Source of the DNA: Mytilus trossulus
Taxonomy: Eukaryota > Mollusca > Bivalvia > Mytilida > Mytilidae
Direction: 5' to 3'
Assembly: GCF_036588685.1 (NCBI RefSeq)
Contig: NC_086383.1
Coordinates: 60,277,448-60,341,447 of the forward strand
DNA length: 64,000 nucleotides
This document shows positions 34,042 through 44,760 of the stretch, piece by piece (the stretch's first letter is position 1; each line of letters begins with the position of its first letter). A program made the position numbers and the translations under genes. The notes below the pieces were generated by a model, which saw nothing but the letters and a program-made list of their open reading frames with translations, did not search any database and was not told the origin of the DNA.

Positions 34042-34479
34042 AAATACCTGTGTTCATTTGATTGGTATATCAAGATCCCCATGACGATTGGCCATGTGTT
34101 AGGTCACTATTAGTTATGTCTTATTTTATTGAAAAATGTACGAAAAAAAAATGGATCATTTTCTCACATAAACTTCTAAAGTTATAATAAAAGTTATGTC
34201 TATCGATCTTCCTATCCATAAAGGTAATAACTGTTTAGTGTCTTTAAATATAAGTTGTATTTGCCCGAAGCTACGAAACAGGTGTAATGCAAGATTCAGC
34301 GAGATATTCCTCCTGATTCGACCCGAGTACAAATACAGCAGGTATATCCGTTATCATGCAATTTCTTATGTACATTGGTTTTGGTTTGAAAGACAGTAAA
34401 ACTCACATTGATTGCTTTCATTTTTTATTTAAATATGTTATATTCTTTTCATTTTACTTTCAAGTGTAGTTATTTGTAC

Positions 34480-34775
34480 AGAATATGTATGTGTCTGTCC
34501 CAAGCAAGGGGTCTGTAATTCAGTAGTTTACGTTTGTTGCTGTGTTACATATTTGAATTTCGTCAATTTTTGTTTGTTTGTACATTAACTATGTAATTTG
34601 CTTTCTCGTTTGAATTGTTTTACATTTGTCCTTTCGGGGCCTTCTATAGCTGATTATGCGTTATGAGATAGCTAACTGTTGGAGGCCAAACAATAACGTA
34701 TATTTTTTAATTGCAGGTCACTTGAGAAGAGTTGTTTCATTGGCAATCATACCACATCTTCTGTTTTAATAGTTT
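34480..34775 (+). repeat. Dispersed repeat family D, long forward copy
   Basis: Contains gtctgtcccaagcaaggggt, ctcgtttgaattgttttaca, ggggccttctatagctgatt and gttgtttcattggcaatcat, in the same order as the reverse copy at 15115-15500. Confidence 0.75.
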
Positions 34776-35144
34776 TTTGCCTTGTTTTACCGACAAAGAT
34801 CAGTCACAAAGTGGTGCTTTCAATACCTTCGCAATAAATGCAGTATTTCCATTTAGAGCCTCATTATATATAATTACTACATGTACTACGTGCGTATTGT
34901 AACATTTGGTGGTTAAGTTACTTCAATAACAGGTATCAGTAATGTATATATTTTTTTTTATATTGAGCTGTCATTGAAATCTAATATTTATGAAAGTTAA
35001 ACAATACAGGGGCGAATGTTAAAAAACATTCAATTGCCAGTTTAAATCATGCAACTTATATATACAATTTGCTTTTGATGATCAACTTTAAAGTTCACTA
35101 CTTCGATCTTTTATAGTTTTCTCATATCATTTATAAATAGAAAA

Positions 35145-35235
35145 AATACACCTGTTGGTGACCTTCTGCTGTTGTTTTTTTATTTGGTCGGGTTGTTGTC
35201 TCTTTGACACATTCCCCATTTCCATTTTCAATTTT
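35145..35235 (+). repeat. Dispersed repeat family C fragment
   Basis: gaccttctgctgttg, ggtcgggttgttgtctcttt, gacacattccccatttccat; matches 6900-7165. Confidence 0.65.
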
Positions 35236-35810
35236 ATTTACAAAATTAGTTGATACTGTAAATAAGGCTTTCTTCATTGGACAATGCATATGATGCAAAT
35301 TTTTAAAGAGTAAAAATATATCACAGGTGATTACTCCGGATAGGAATTAATCATTATGTTATTTAAGATTCAATGACAAGATTGCTTTCATATATAGTCT
35401 TTGACTGTTTATGTATTCCATGTTAATTGTATGTATTTCAATTCGTTCAACGGTCAGTTTAAGGGCATTTCATTCATCGAGTTAATATGACCGATTTTTT
35501 TTAATCTGATATAGCTGATTTTTTTCTGTCTATAATTTCTGTTTTATAATTGTGGTTTAAAAAGGAATGCTATGTGATAAAAACGTCTTACCTTACGGTT
35601 AATCTGACGATTGCATATTCATTATTCCATACGGTATATACAAATTGTTCAGTTAGATGTTTGACATATAAACATGATAAAACACCCATTGTGTATAAAA
35701 TAATAATACAACATCAACACACGCTTAAATTACATGTTTATGACCATCTCTAGATTTCCTTTCCGTGACATGGTAACACTACAACTATTAAAATTACCTT
35801 TCTACATAGC

Positions 35811-35907
35811 GGATGTGGTCGTGTGGTCTAAACCGCTGGTCACGATGTGATTGGTGCTGTTAGGTATCAAAGTTGTAAGATCGAATCGTGTTTTGGCACA
35901 AAAATGT
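35811..35907 (+). repeat. tRNA-like SINE head (or tRNA pseudogene)
   Basis: An A-box-like tggtcgtgtggtctaa is followed about 45 bp on by a B-box-like agatcgaatcg (consensus GGTTCGANNCC). The overall spacing resembles a leucine- or serine-type tRNA, but the acceptor stem does not close, so it is not a functional tRNA. A tRNA-derived SINE is the likely explanation. Confidence 0.55.
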
Positions 35908-36354
35908 GTTAGCATAAACCTTTAATTCTCACACTTTTATATAAAGGTTCTAAAATACCTTAATTCAATAGCAGTATTCGATAAAAAAAAAAGTATACAT
36001 TGGCACTCATACTATATTTCCTTATTTACACAGGACAGCATAGGGTCATGATGCTGTATCCTGTATTCCCCCTTTTTTAAAGAAAAGATATTTTCTTAGT
36101 TCTGATTGCAAGCCAATTTTCATATGAATAACGTTTATTTATTATTTCCGTGCCATCTATACTCATGTTTTACTTATTTGTGCAGTTTTACCATCCAGCT
36201 GATAGGGAGGCCAAAATACATCATTATGATTCCATGTCCCTGTGCTTATGTTAGACAATTAGATCAAAGCTTGTAAAATCAATTCCAGTATCGAACTACA
36301 TAATTATACGTGTTGATGTCTCTTAGCATCAGCATAAAATATGTATGAAAGATA

Positions 36355-36535
36355 CCAGGATTATAATTTAATACGCCAGACGCGTGTTTCGTTTACATAA
36401 GACACATCAGTGACGCTCAGATCAAAATATGTATATAGCCAAACAAGTGCAAAGTTGAAAACCATTGAGGACCTAACAATTCCAAAAAGTTGTGCCAAAT
36501 ACGGCTAAGGTAATCTCTTCCTGAGATAAGAAAAT
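36355..36535 (-). repeat. Hammerhead-like dispersed repeat, reverse copy
   Basis: Core on the minus strand at 36372-36410: CTGATGTG, GTCT, then AAAC, GAAAC and GGCGTA. One pair in helix II and one in helix III is broken. The full tail (tgccaaatacggctaaggt) is present. Confidence 0.7.
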
Positions 36536-36539
36536 AAAA

Positions 36540-36775
36540 AGCGAAAGTGAGTGCAGGAGGAGATTAGCGTAGGCGAATGCGACATTTATTACAGCACGAG
36601 TAAGAGAGTTAGAGCGTGAGTGACTGAGATAGTTGGTGAGTTAGAAAGGGAATTAGCAAGTGAGATTATGAGTGAGTGAGTGATTAAAGCGAGAAACATT
36701 TAGTGATAGAGTCAGTGGGATAAGTTTGTTTTAGTGAGACGAGCAATGAGTTAGCGAGAGGGTGAGACGTATTTA
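36540..36775 (+). repeat. GAGT-rich degenerate tract
   Basis: Many gagtgag, gtgagt and gagttagc words in an imperfect order over about 230 bp. An old, decayed tetranucleotide array is likely. Confidence 0.6.
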
Positions 36776-36949
36776 TCATAGAAGGACATTGGAGTAGCTC
36801 ATCTACGTTATATTGATAAGCAAAAGCGCAGTAAATATTGACGCCCCCAAAATATATAAGATTCGATATCCGTCTTTTTGGCCACCTGGTGCTTAAATGA
36901 AAAACTGGCTTCCGTGGTCTGTGTTAAGAAAAATAGATTACTGAAGACT

Positions 36950-38140
36950 CGCATACAAAATCATAAATTTGAGAGTAGCTTGCTTGAACTTTGATATTAC
37001 TGCATTAGCTGAACATTGGCTGCATAAATCACAATACCATTTTTAAACACAGTTGACTCGAAGGGCCGACCTTACGGGAAACGTGTAGATAAGAATCAGC
37101 CTGAATTGAACAACTGTAACTTTCGTTGTGGAGTTGCATTTGTGGTGTCCAATTATTTGTGTCTGTTTATAGTATATATTGATATTGAAAGTAATTGAAT
37201 AAGTGGTATTGAAATACAGTTTCCGGGTCAACCAAGTGTTTTCCTAATTTCTGTATGCTTACCTGCTACGAAACAGCCGTTTAATTTGTTTGTGGATGAA
37301 TTAGAATATTTAATGGATATAAACCATGCCTTTATGTATCCAACATGGAACTGTCTTCTTATTGGGAGATTTCTATTGCAAGATAGTAGCTTTCAATTGC
37401 AAGATAGTAGGACCGCGTTATAACTTTGTGAATGACAGAATGATCACCTTATTGAATACACACTTACATGTGACTAGCAGTGTCTCACTTTACACAAAAC
37501 CTTATATTAGTGGGCCTACAATGTATAAAAATATTTCAGTCTTACAATAGTGGTCCAAAAACTTCTATAAATCACATTATTACTTAAAGAGAGAACATTT
37601 GCTACATAACTGAATTTTTTTTTCCTAATGAAGATATAGTCAACGACACGGACCATAAACCTATTATATGCACGATCGAAATTAACCGTAGATCAGAATG
37701 GACGAATCAGAATCCACATTTAACACAGTTAAGAGAAAAAATGCTTTGACGAAGGTAATTAAACTTAATTATTTAATCACGGACTATTCTTTTGCCGTTT
37801 TCAAAAACCTTTGAAGTGTCTGCGATCCATACTTGCAAGTGCAGAAACTATTGAGTCAAACTACAAGATTATTGTAATTATAATAGCCAATCATGATATT
37901 TTACTAAACAAAAACTTTGTCAAACATCTAAAAACGTTTTCGACGAACACGGTAATGATACGTATATGAGAACGCGTCGTGCAGACTGGGTTGTAAACGA
38001 CAAAATACACAGTAGAAACAACTTATGTTTTCGAGCATACAATGCTGCGAACAGAGATTTCCGTAAACTTCGTGTAAATGAAATAACATATTCGGAAGAT
38101 AATGGTATATGCGAGTCTTGTTATCTATAATCGAAACCGA
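36950..38140 (+). pseudogene. LINE endonuclease-domain remnant
   Basis: Broken in several frames but in the expected order: FDITALAEHWLHKSQYH (near 36990), RCGVAFVVS, ISGIEIQFPGQPSVFLISV, CLPATKQPFNLFVDELEYL (about 37270), CLLIGRF, NDTDHKPIICTIEI (about 37635) and RRADWVVNDKIHS with NRDFRKLR (about 37985). This is the pattern of the apurinic-type endonuclease of non-LTR retrotransposons (E-H-W near the start, then LIGDF and DHKPI). Stops and frameshifts make it dead. The reverse-transcriptase part was not found after it. Confidence 0.72.
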
Positions 38141-38397
38141 TAGATATAAGTTTTTTCCTCACACCACTCAATAAACATCTGAAGACAGTGGTGTGCCTAT
38201 GTATTTTGAAAATGCAACAGGTAAAATAATATCAAAATCCAAAAAAACTATGGAATAATCATTTTTTGAACATCTGTGATCTAAATCAAATCACGACATT
38301 TTTTGTACTTTGTGCGAATTGCAGTATTTTCACTGCGGTTCTTTTTTAAAAGATTTCGTAATAGGTTGGAAACATTATTTAATATTCACTAATTAGT

Positions 38398-38515
38398 TAT
38401 CAAAGGTACCAGGATTGTAATTTAGTACGCCAGACGAGCGTTTCGTCTTCATAAGACTCATCAGTGACGCTCATATCAAAATATTTATAACAAGTACAAA
38501 GTTGAAGTAAGACCT
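38398..38515 (-). repeat. Hammerhead-like dispersed repeat, short intact-core copy
   Basis: Core on the minus strand at 38426-38464: CTGATGAG, GTCT-TATGA-AGAC, GAAA, CGC-loop-GCGTA. Both helices and the GUA triplet are intact. Its leader is shorter than in the other copies. Confidence 0.72.
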
Positions 38516-38810
38516 TCTTAAAGGCGGAAAATTTTGTACAGTAATTGCTAATAATTATATTTTTTGTAGGTCTGGTACGCAACTGGATTTTAATATTTAT
38601 AGAAATGAAATAAACAACTTTACAACTGGTACCATGCATGCATGATATCAAGTTGGTAAAGAAAGAGGACATTCGAAATTTATAAGTTGGAGAAAACGGA
38701 TAACACAATGATAGAAAAAAAGAAGAAAAAAAGCAAAAATCTCTAAACTCTACCAGTCATTACACAGAAAATTAAAGAATGGGAAACAGGAACTCTTCTA
38801 TAAACCAAGG

Positions 38811-39620
38811 GTGATCTCAAATGTACAATGTCTTTTTAAAATCAAATACTAATTAATTCAATTCATACTTATTTCAGATTCATGCGATTTATAAAACACG
38901 ATACTGTGTGAATTTGACAGCATCGATATACCTGACTTTCCTCTTTGTTTACTCCTGTCAGATTCATGGCAGAAACAGCTTACATGAATGCATGTCAGAT
39001 GTACATGCAAAGTTCTTAATCTCCTGCAGATATCATTCTTTATAACAGTGTATCAGTATTGCATTCCAATGTTTAGGTTTGCATTAGTCCTTGTTCATGT
39101 TTATACGGAAGTTGGTCTTATATAATACATAGAATTCGTTGGCTTCTCACAGCATATGATTCGTCGATTAAAGTACTCAACAGATTACATGGACTATTGT
39201 TCACATGTTATTCCAATAACACAAAGCACAGCGTTGTATGACCTTCAAGTAAAAGAAAAATCTATACAACTGTAAGTTCCATACGAGACTTGAAGGTTTT
39301 TTCATAGTTGCAGCATAGAAATTCAGAAAATGAAAACATTTTTTGACATTACGGCGGCCATTCAAGTTGCTCTAATACTTTTTCTCATTACATAGTTGAA
39401 GAAAACATATTTGTTTTATTTTTTGCGTCTCTTTTGTTTTTTTGACTGTTTGTAATTGATAAAAATAATAATTGAATTTAACTACTTATATTTGGAACAG
39501 AGAGGAAAACAATCACAATCAGATAAAAGAATGCATAATGTAATTTTTGAAGAAAATATTTACAATACGCCAAAAGAGCTTAACAGTTTAGAAACATAAT
39601 AGATTCATCAACAGTATAAC
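38811..39620 (+). repeat. Duplicated block, copy 2 (partner at 258-1080)
   Basis: Same order of shared words as copy 1 (ccaagggtgatctcaaatgt; catgaatgcatgtcagatg, with small differences; tttatacggaagttggtctt; acttatatttgg), but a single copy of the roughly 75-bp ctgtcag segment. A further short internal echo (ttttttcatagttgcag) links 39290 and 39725. Confidence 0.7.
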
Positions 39621-40739
39621 TACTGTGCTGACAAGTACAAGTATCAAGAATAATATCAAACTAGATAAAATGGTACGGCCAATGGCAATATTTAACCTTG
39701 GAGATTTTAACGAAACTTGCAGTGGGTTTTTTCATAGTTGCAGTGTACTAAATCAGAAAATAAAAACAGTTTTTGACATTTGCGTTTTAATGAATAGTGG
39801 CTTCTGTAGTACGGCTTATCCTACTATAGAACAGATCATGATGCAGCTGGAATATTTTTGCACAATGAGTTTAATCATTATAAACACATACATGTAACAG
39901 TTTTAAACAATTCAAAAATATAATTTCGTTTTCCTTCCAACTGCGTCATACTTCATGTGTTGATATGTAAGCGCAATAATGGTTCCATCAAGAAAGGGAT
40001 TATAATTCATTTTTTAACCAGAACGTTTTCTTCAAACGTTATCTACCAAACCTATATTAAAGTTTCGTTCTTATAATGCGATATATTTTTCATGTCTAAC
40101 AATACTTCAAAACAATGCAATCTTTTAGCTTGAAAGGAGACCAGTAATGGTAGAAATGTTCAATCCCGCTTCTGTTTTAGAGAAAGTTCGCTGTATGAAT
40201 GTATATATAAGTTATCTTATTTTCCAATTTGTCATTCTGATTGCCGTCCATAACATAACGGTCAACCAAATCAAATAACATTATTATTAATTTTTTTAAA
40301 CCTGAATATGCATGAACTATTGTCCACTGAATGTTACGTTACGAACATAAATTTTCAATCAATTAACAGTTGAATCGTGACATTGAAAGATAATTAAGCG
40401 TGAAAGTAAAGACCTCCATGAAGTACGTTCATTATTCATTTACCATTATTCAAAATTCAATAATGAATAATGAAATAAACAAAAGGTATATAGTCAATTT
40501 GTTCCGTAACTCCCATCAGAAGAGTCGCAGCACTACAAGAATAGGAAAGATCTTGTGAAAATAAGATTGTAGCATGTTTGGCGTTTGATTTATTGTTTAA
40601 TGTTGTGTTTTCTATGTCGTGATATAGCCTGGTTTTTTTTTCAATATACACTTTTAAACTTGGTTTATTCTACTTAAGATTTGTTTATTTTATTTTAATC
40701 GATTAAAGCAATGCACAGTAATTTTACGGTTATATATAA

Positions 40740-41105
40740 TTCCATATCTTCTTCATCTAAGATATTTCCAGTTTCAAGCAGAATACTTTTGTATGTATGT
40801 CTCCATCTGTATTGTATATATACATGACACTGGACTCTCCGCTACATAAGTCTGGTTTACTTGTGCCCAATCCATTTTACTTGAGTACATAAAATATATT
40901 TAAACTCTCCGCTGCCGTTTGTATAAATTGTCGGTTTACCGTTAGTAAGTAATATATCAGTATCAGATCCCAAAATGGGGAAGAAGTGTTTAGTAGAAAA
41001 GGAGTAAACACCAAGGTAAAGGTCTTCCGTTTCGTCAGCATTAAGATCGAACCTGCCACATCCTGCACTCAATACGAGAACGCTCAAACGAGACCACCTG
41101 GGTCG
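40740..41105 (-). mobile_element. tRNA-headed SINE in the left arm
   Basis: On the minus strand, ggtggtctcgtttgagcg (A-box region) and ggcaggttcgatctt (B box) are followed by a body ending acagatggagacatacatac. The same body is in the right arm on the plus strand. The 76-codon frame over it is SINE sequence. Confidence 0.7.
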
Positions 41106-41629
41106 GGGATTCTAGGTAATAAATGTAGGTGTCTTTAAACACGAAAACACATTATTTATAAATGTTGACCTTTTTTTTACTATGTATTCGTGAAAGCAAG
41201 AGAATTTTTTTTTAAGAAAACATCCTCGAAATAATTGATAGTTTATGTACATTTATTGCAGCATGGTTCGGTCTATTATAAATGTAAATAATGCAGGATG
41301 TTTATGAATTATTTATCACAGTATAAGTTTTTTTAAGAATCAAGGTGTACTTTCGCTTCAAGAAATTCAGTATAAAATCTTGATTGATTTTCGCTGTTGA
41401 ATAAAGATGATTAGATAAAATGAAAAGAGATAAAAATTCTGATTAATTCTTAATTATTCTTAATTAAATCTACAGAGTAAGTTAATGGGTTCAACCTTAC
41501 GGTATAATGTTCGACATATCCGGTATTTCATCAAGCCATGACATTTACAACTTTTCACTAGTTTATTTTACAGCATTTATTCATAGTTTGATTATTATTA
41601 AGGAATGTATCTCCCTCATGCAAAGCTCT

Positions 41630-41800
41630 GATTTCTTTCGCGGATTTGGCTATACTTTTTGGACCTTTTGGATTATAGCTCTTCATCTTTTATATAAGCT
41701 TTGGATTTCAAATAGTGTGGCCACGAGCATCACTGAAGAGACATGTATTGTCGAAATGCGCAACTGGTGCAAGAAAATTGGTACCTTTTATTTTATTAAT
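41630..41800 (+). repeat. Hammerhead-like dispersed repeat, diverged copy with compensated helix II
   Basis: At 41733-41771: CTGAAGA, GACA-TGTAT-TGTC, GAAA, TGCGC-loop-GTGCA. Helix II differs from the other copies at two positions on each side, yet still pairs perfectly. The core has U to A in CUGAUGA and lacks the cleavage triplet. It lies in the spacer of the palindrome. Confidence 0.65.
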
Positions 41801-41814
41801 GTCCAATAGATCGT

Positions 41815-42125
41815 ACGATTTTTTGTCGTAGAAGATATATAAAATAGTTATTGTCGTGCAAAATGTCCAATTTTTTTTTTTCAGTGGTCACATCAGCTAC
41901 GACATATCCACGATGGGTACACGACAGAAAACAAAATTGTAATTGTACTGTCGTGGGTTTGTCGCAAGTCGGTCGTGCGATAGTTGTACGACAATCATAA
42001 GTTGTTTGGGACTATTTTACAGGTTTTCATGTCATGGGATTCGCGTGTCACTGTCGTGCCACTGTAGTATAGCTGTCATACAAAAGTCGTGGGTCACTTG
42101 CACGTTTGACTCCGGTACTACTAGT
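41815..42125. repeat. CGAC/GTCG-rich repeat segment
   Basis: Dense in gtcgt, cgtacgac and tcgtgcga words (for example actgtcgtgggtttgtcgca). The same vocabulary occurs at 44580-44757 and 46831-47085. Probably a non-autonomous DNA transposon family with subterminal repeats; ends not resolved. Confidence 0.5.
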
Positions 42126-42509
42126 ATATAAGAATAATTAAGAATTTATCAGAACTTTAATAATCTCTTTTCATTTTATCTAATCATCTGTATTCAACAG
42201 CGAAAATCAATCAAGATTTCATACCGAGTTTCTTGAAGCGAAAGTAGACCTTGATTCTCAATAATTTTCTACTGTGATAAATAATAATTATTCATAATCA
42301 GCCCTCATTATTTACATTTATAATAGACCGAACCATGCTGCAATAAATGTACATAAACTATCAATTATTTCGATGTTTTCTTTAAAAGTTCATCTCTTGC
42401 TTTAAACGAATTTGATATATACAAAATGAAAATAAGGTCAGCATGAATGAAAATGTGCTTTTGTGTTTTATAATATTGAAGAAAAAAGCTACATTTAAAA
42501 CATAGGGTC

Positions 42510-43235
42510 CACGATCAGGTGGTCTCGTTAAGGCGTTTTCGTCTCGAGTACTGGATGTGGTAGGGTCAATAGTCCATTTGCCAATTACCGATAAGATTCT
42601 GTTATTATAATTACACACTTTTAAAACAAATTACTTCCCTTTGTCAATCTTAGACTGGTTCTATTCTGGACAATATTGGTTTTTGCCAATGCAAAGTATG
42701 ACGAATTGAAAAAGATGTATCGGCGGTTTAACTAATTTTTCATGAAAAATAATTTCTGATGTCATAAGTATAAACAACAAATTAATGTAATTAAAAGATT
42801 TCAAAACCTTAAAAATTACTCTCATTACCCATAGGTAATTTTTTTCTTTTTCCTTTTTTGCTAGTTCTCCATTGTTAATGACACATTGATGTCCCTCATA
42901 AGGGAGGCAACTAAATAGAAGGTATTTCATTACAGGGTCAATTACGGGAATTGGAAAATGAACTATATTACATGTGATGCGGACGACACGGAAGACCTTT
43001 ACCGTGGTGTTCGCTGCTTCTCTACTAAACAGTCTTTCACATGTTTTGGGGATATGATACTGATACATTATTGACTAACGGTAAAACTAAGACTAATACC
43101 AACAACAGCGGAGGGTTTAAATATATTTTATTCACTCAAAGTGAAATGGATTGGACACAAGTAAACCATACTTATGAAGCGGAGTGTACATGTACAATAC
43201 AGATGGAAATACACACACAAAAGTATTCTGCTTAA
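42510..43235 (+). mobile_element. tRNA-headed SINE in the right arm, split by an insertion
   Basis: Head caggtggtctcgttaaggcg at about 42515 and body from about 42976 (gcggacgacacggaagacct) to 43235. The two parts are separated by the MITE at 42572-42963. The 64-codon frame at 43041 is SINE body, not a gene. Confidence 0.7.
42572..42963. mobile_element. MITE-like insertion inside the right-arm SINE
   Basis: Imperfect terminal inverted repeats GTCCATTTGCCAATTACCG and CGGGAATTGGAAAATGAAC, flanked by TA on both sides, which would fit a Tc1/mariner-type target. A GGGTCAAT word near each end gives an alternative boundary, but it has no terminal inverted repeat. The left arm lacks this insertion. 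Confidence 0.6.
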
Positions 43236-44760
43236 AACTTAAAATATTTGAGATGCAGATATAGGGTTAACTCTTACCAAAAATTTCAGGGCTTTGCTTT
43301 AATCGATTAAAATAATATAAAATTTTCAAGTAGTAATTATCTCTTTAATGGTTGATTTAAAATTATTTAACATTTCGTTAAAGTTGCAAAAGTATCAAAA
43401 TCCTTATTAGAAGAACAGAATAAACCAATGTCAAATGCTTGTATTGAAGACAAAAAAACAGGTAATAATACGGACACAGAACACTAAAAATTGAGCAACA
43501 CGACCGTAATTGAACTTTTTGAATTGCAAAGAACATTACACCAAATCTATCACATTTTTATTTGACATACAAACTAATATTACTCCATAACGTCAGGGCA
43601 ATCAACATTCACTCAAAAATTGAAAAATTGAAATTTGAAAGAATATTATCAATCAACACTATACAACGACCAGTCCATTACTTTCACCCAACATTATCTT
43701 TCAAAGTCTCTATTCTAAACGGTTAATTGATTGAAAAATTTTGCTGGTAATGTAACATCCAGTCGAGAGTAGTTCATGCGTACATGTATTCAGGTGGAAA
43801 ACAATTAAGCAATAAATTTATTTGAATTGGGTTGACCGTTGTGTTATGGGCGGCAATCAGAAAGAAATATTGAAAAAGAAAAGAAATTATGTATACATTC
43901 ATACAACGTACTTTTTCTAAAACAAATATCGGATTGAACATTTTTACAATTACTGGTCTCCTTTCAAGCTAAAATGAGAAACAATAGAAAATTTCATAGT
44001 TTTAAAATATTGTTAGACATGAAACTTAAATATCAGTTTGGTAGATAACGTTTGAGGAAAACGTTTTGGTTAAAAATTGAATTATAATCTTGATGGAAAC
44101 ATTATTGCGCTTACATGTCAACACATGAAGTATGACGCAGTTGGAAGGAAAACGAAATTATATTTGTGAATTGTTTACATGTTACATGTATGTGTACGAA
44201 ATGATTAAACTCATTGTGCAAAAATATTCAAGCTGCATCATGATCTGTTCTATAGTAAGATATGCATTAACTATCTGCTTTCAAGTTAGTTCAATGTCAT
44301 TATAAATTCAGTCCAAGTAAACAACGTTTTTCGTATTAGTTTATATTATAAATTGCACAGCGAATTTAAACCAGGATGCCCCCGAAAAGAAAAATGAATG
44401 TGTGATATTTTGCTCTTGTTGGAGGAGTCCGGAAAGGCGCATTTTCAGCAGGGCCAAACATAATCGTTCTGTTGGAATAGCCATTCTCTTTAAGCGGCAG
44501 ACGATATGTTTTTTGAAACATTCATTCCGCGGTTTTTCAAACATTCTTTCCAGCCGAATTGTAATCTTCTAAATAAAACGAAAATATGTTGCACGACGAA
44601 TGTACCACTGCCGTACGACAGACAATCAATGTTTTGCGAGCATCTTACGAAATTTGGCATTCGTGAGACAATCGTGCGACTGTATCACGAATGTATTGCG
44701 ATAGTCATGAGATTGTCGTACGGCAGTCGTACGATTGTTTTTTTTTCTTAAAATTGTTTA

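Larger units (their letters stand above)
39815..44265. repeat. Large imperfect palindrome (arms 1.66 and 2.1 kb, spacer about 0.65 kb)
   Basis: Left arm 39815-41475 and right arm 42130-44265 are reverse complements along their length. Examples are agaacagatcatgatgcagc with gctgcatcatgatctgttct, gaccagtaatggtagaaatg with cattt..accattactggtc-type sequence, and attttcgctgttgaataaag with tattcaacagcgaaaat. Divergence is moderate, and the right arm is longer partly because of a 392-bp insertion. The spacer holds a diverged hammerhead-like repeat and a CGAC-rich segment. Confidence 0.85.

Noticed and set aside
35811..35907. Functional tRNA gene
   Set aside because: A- and B-box-like words are present, but the acceptor stem and B box are imperfect; a SINE head fits better.
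40857..41087. 76-codon minus-strand frame with TNGKPTIYTNGSGEF, related to a plus-strand frame at 43041
   Set aside because: Apparent conservation comes from both being the body of the same tRNA-headed SINE in opposite palindrome arms, not from protein selection.
43041..43235. Second exon of a host gene in the right arm
   Set aside because: Same SINE body as the left arm; the tRNA-like head is found upstream at about 42515, split off by an insertion.
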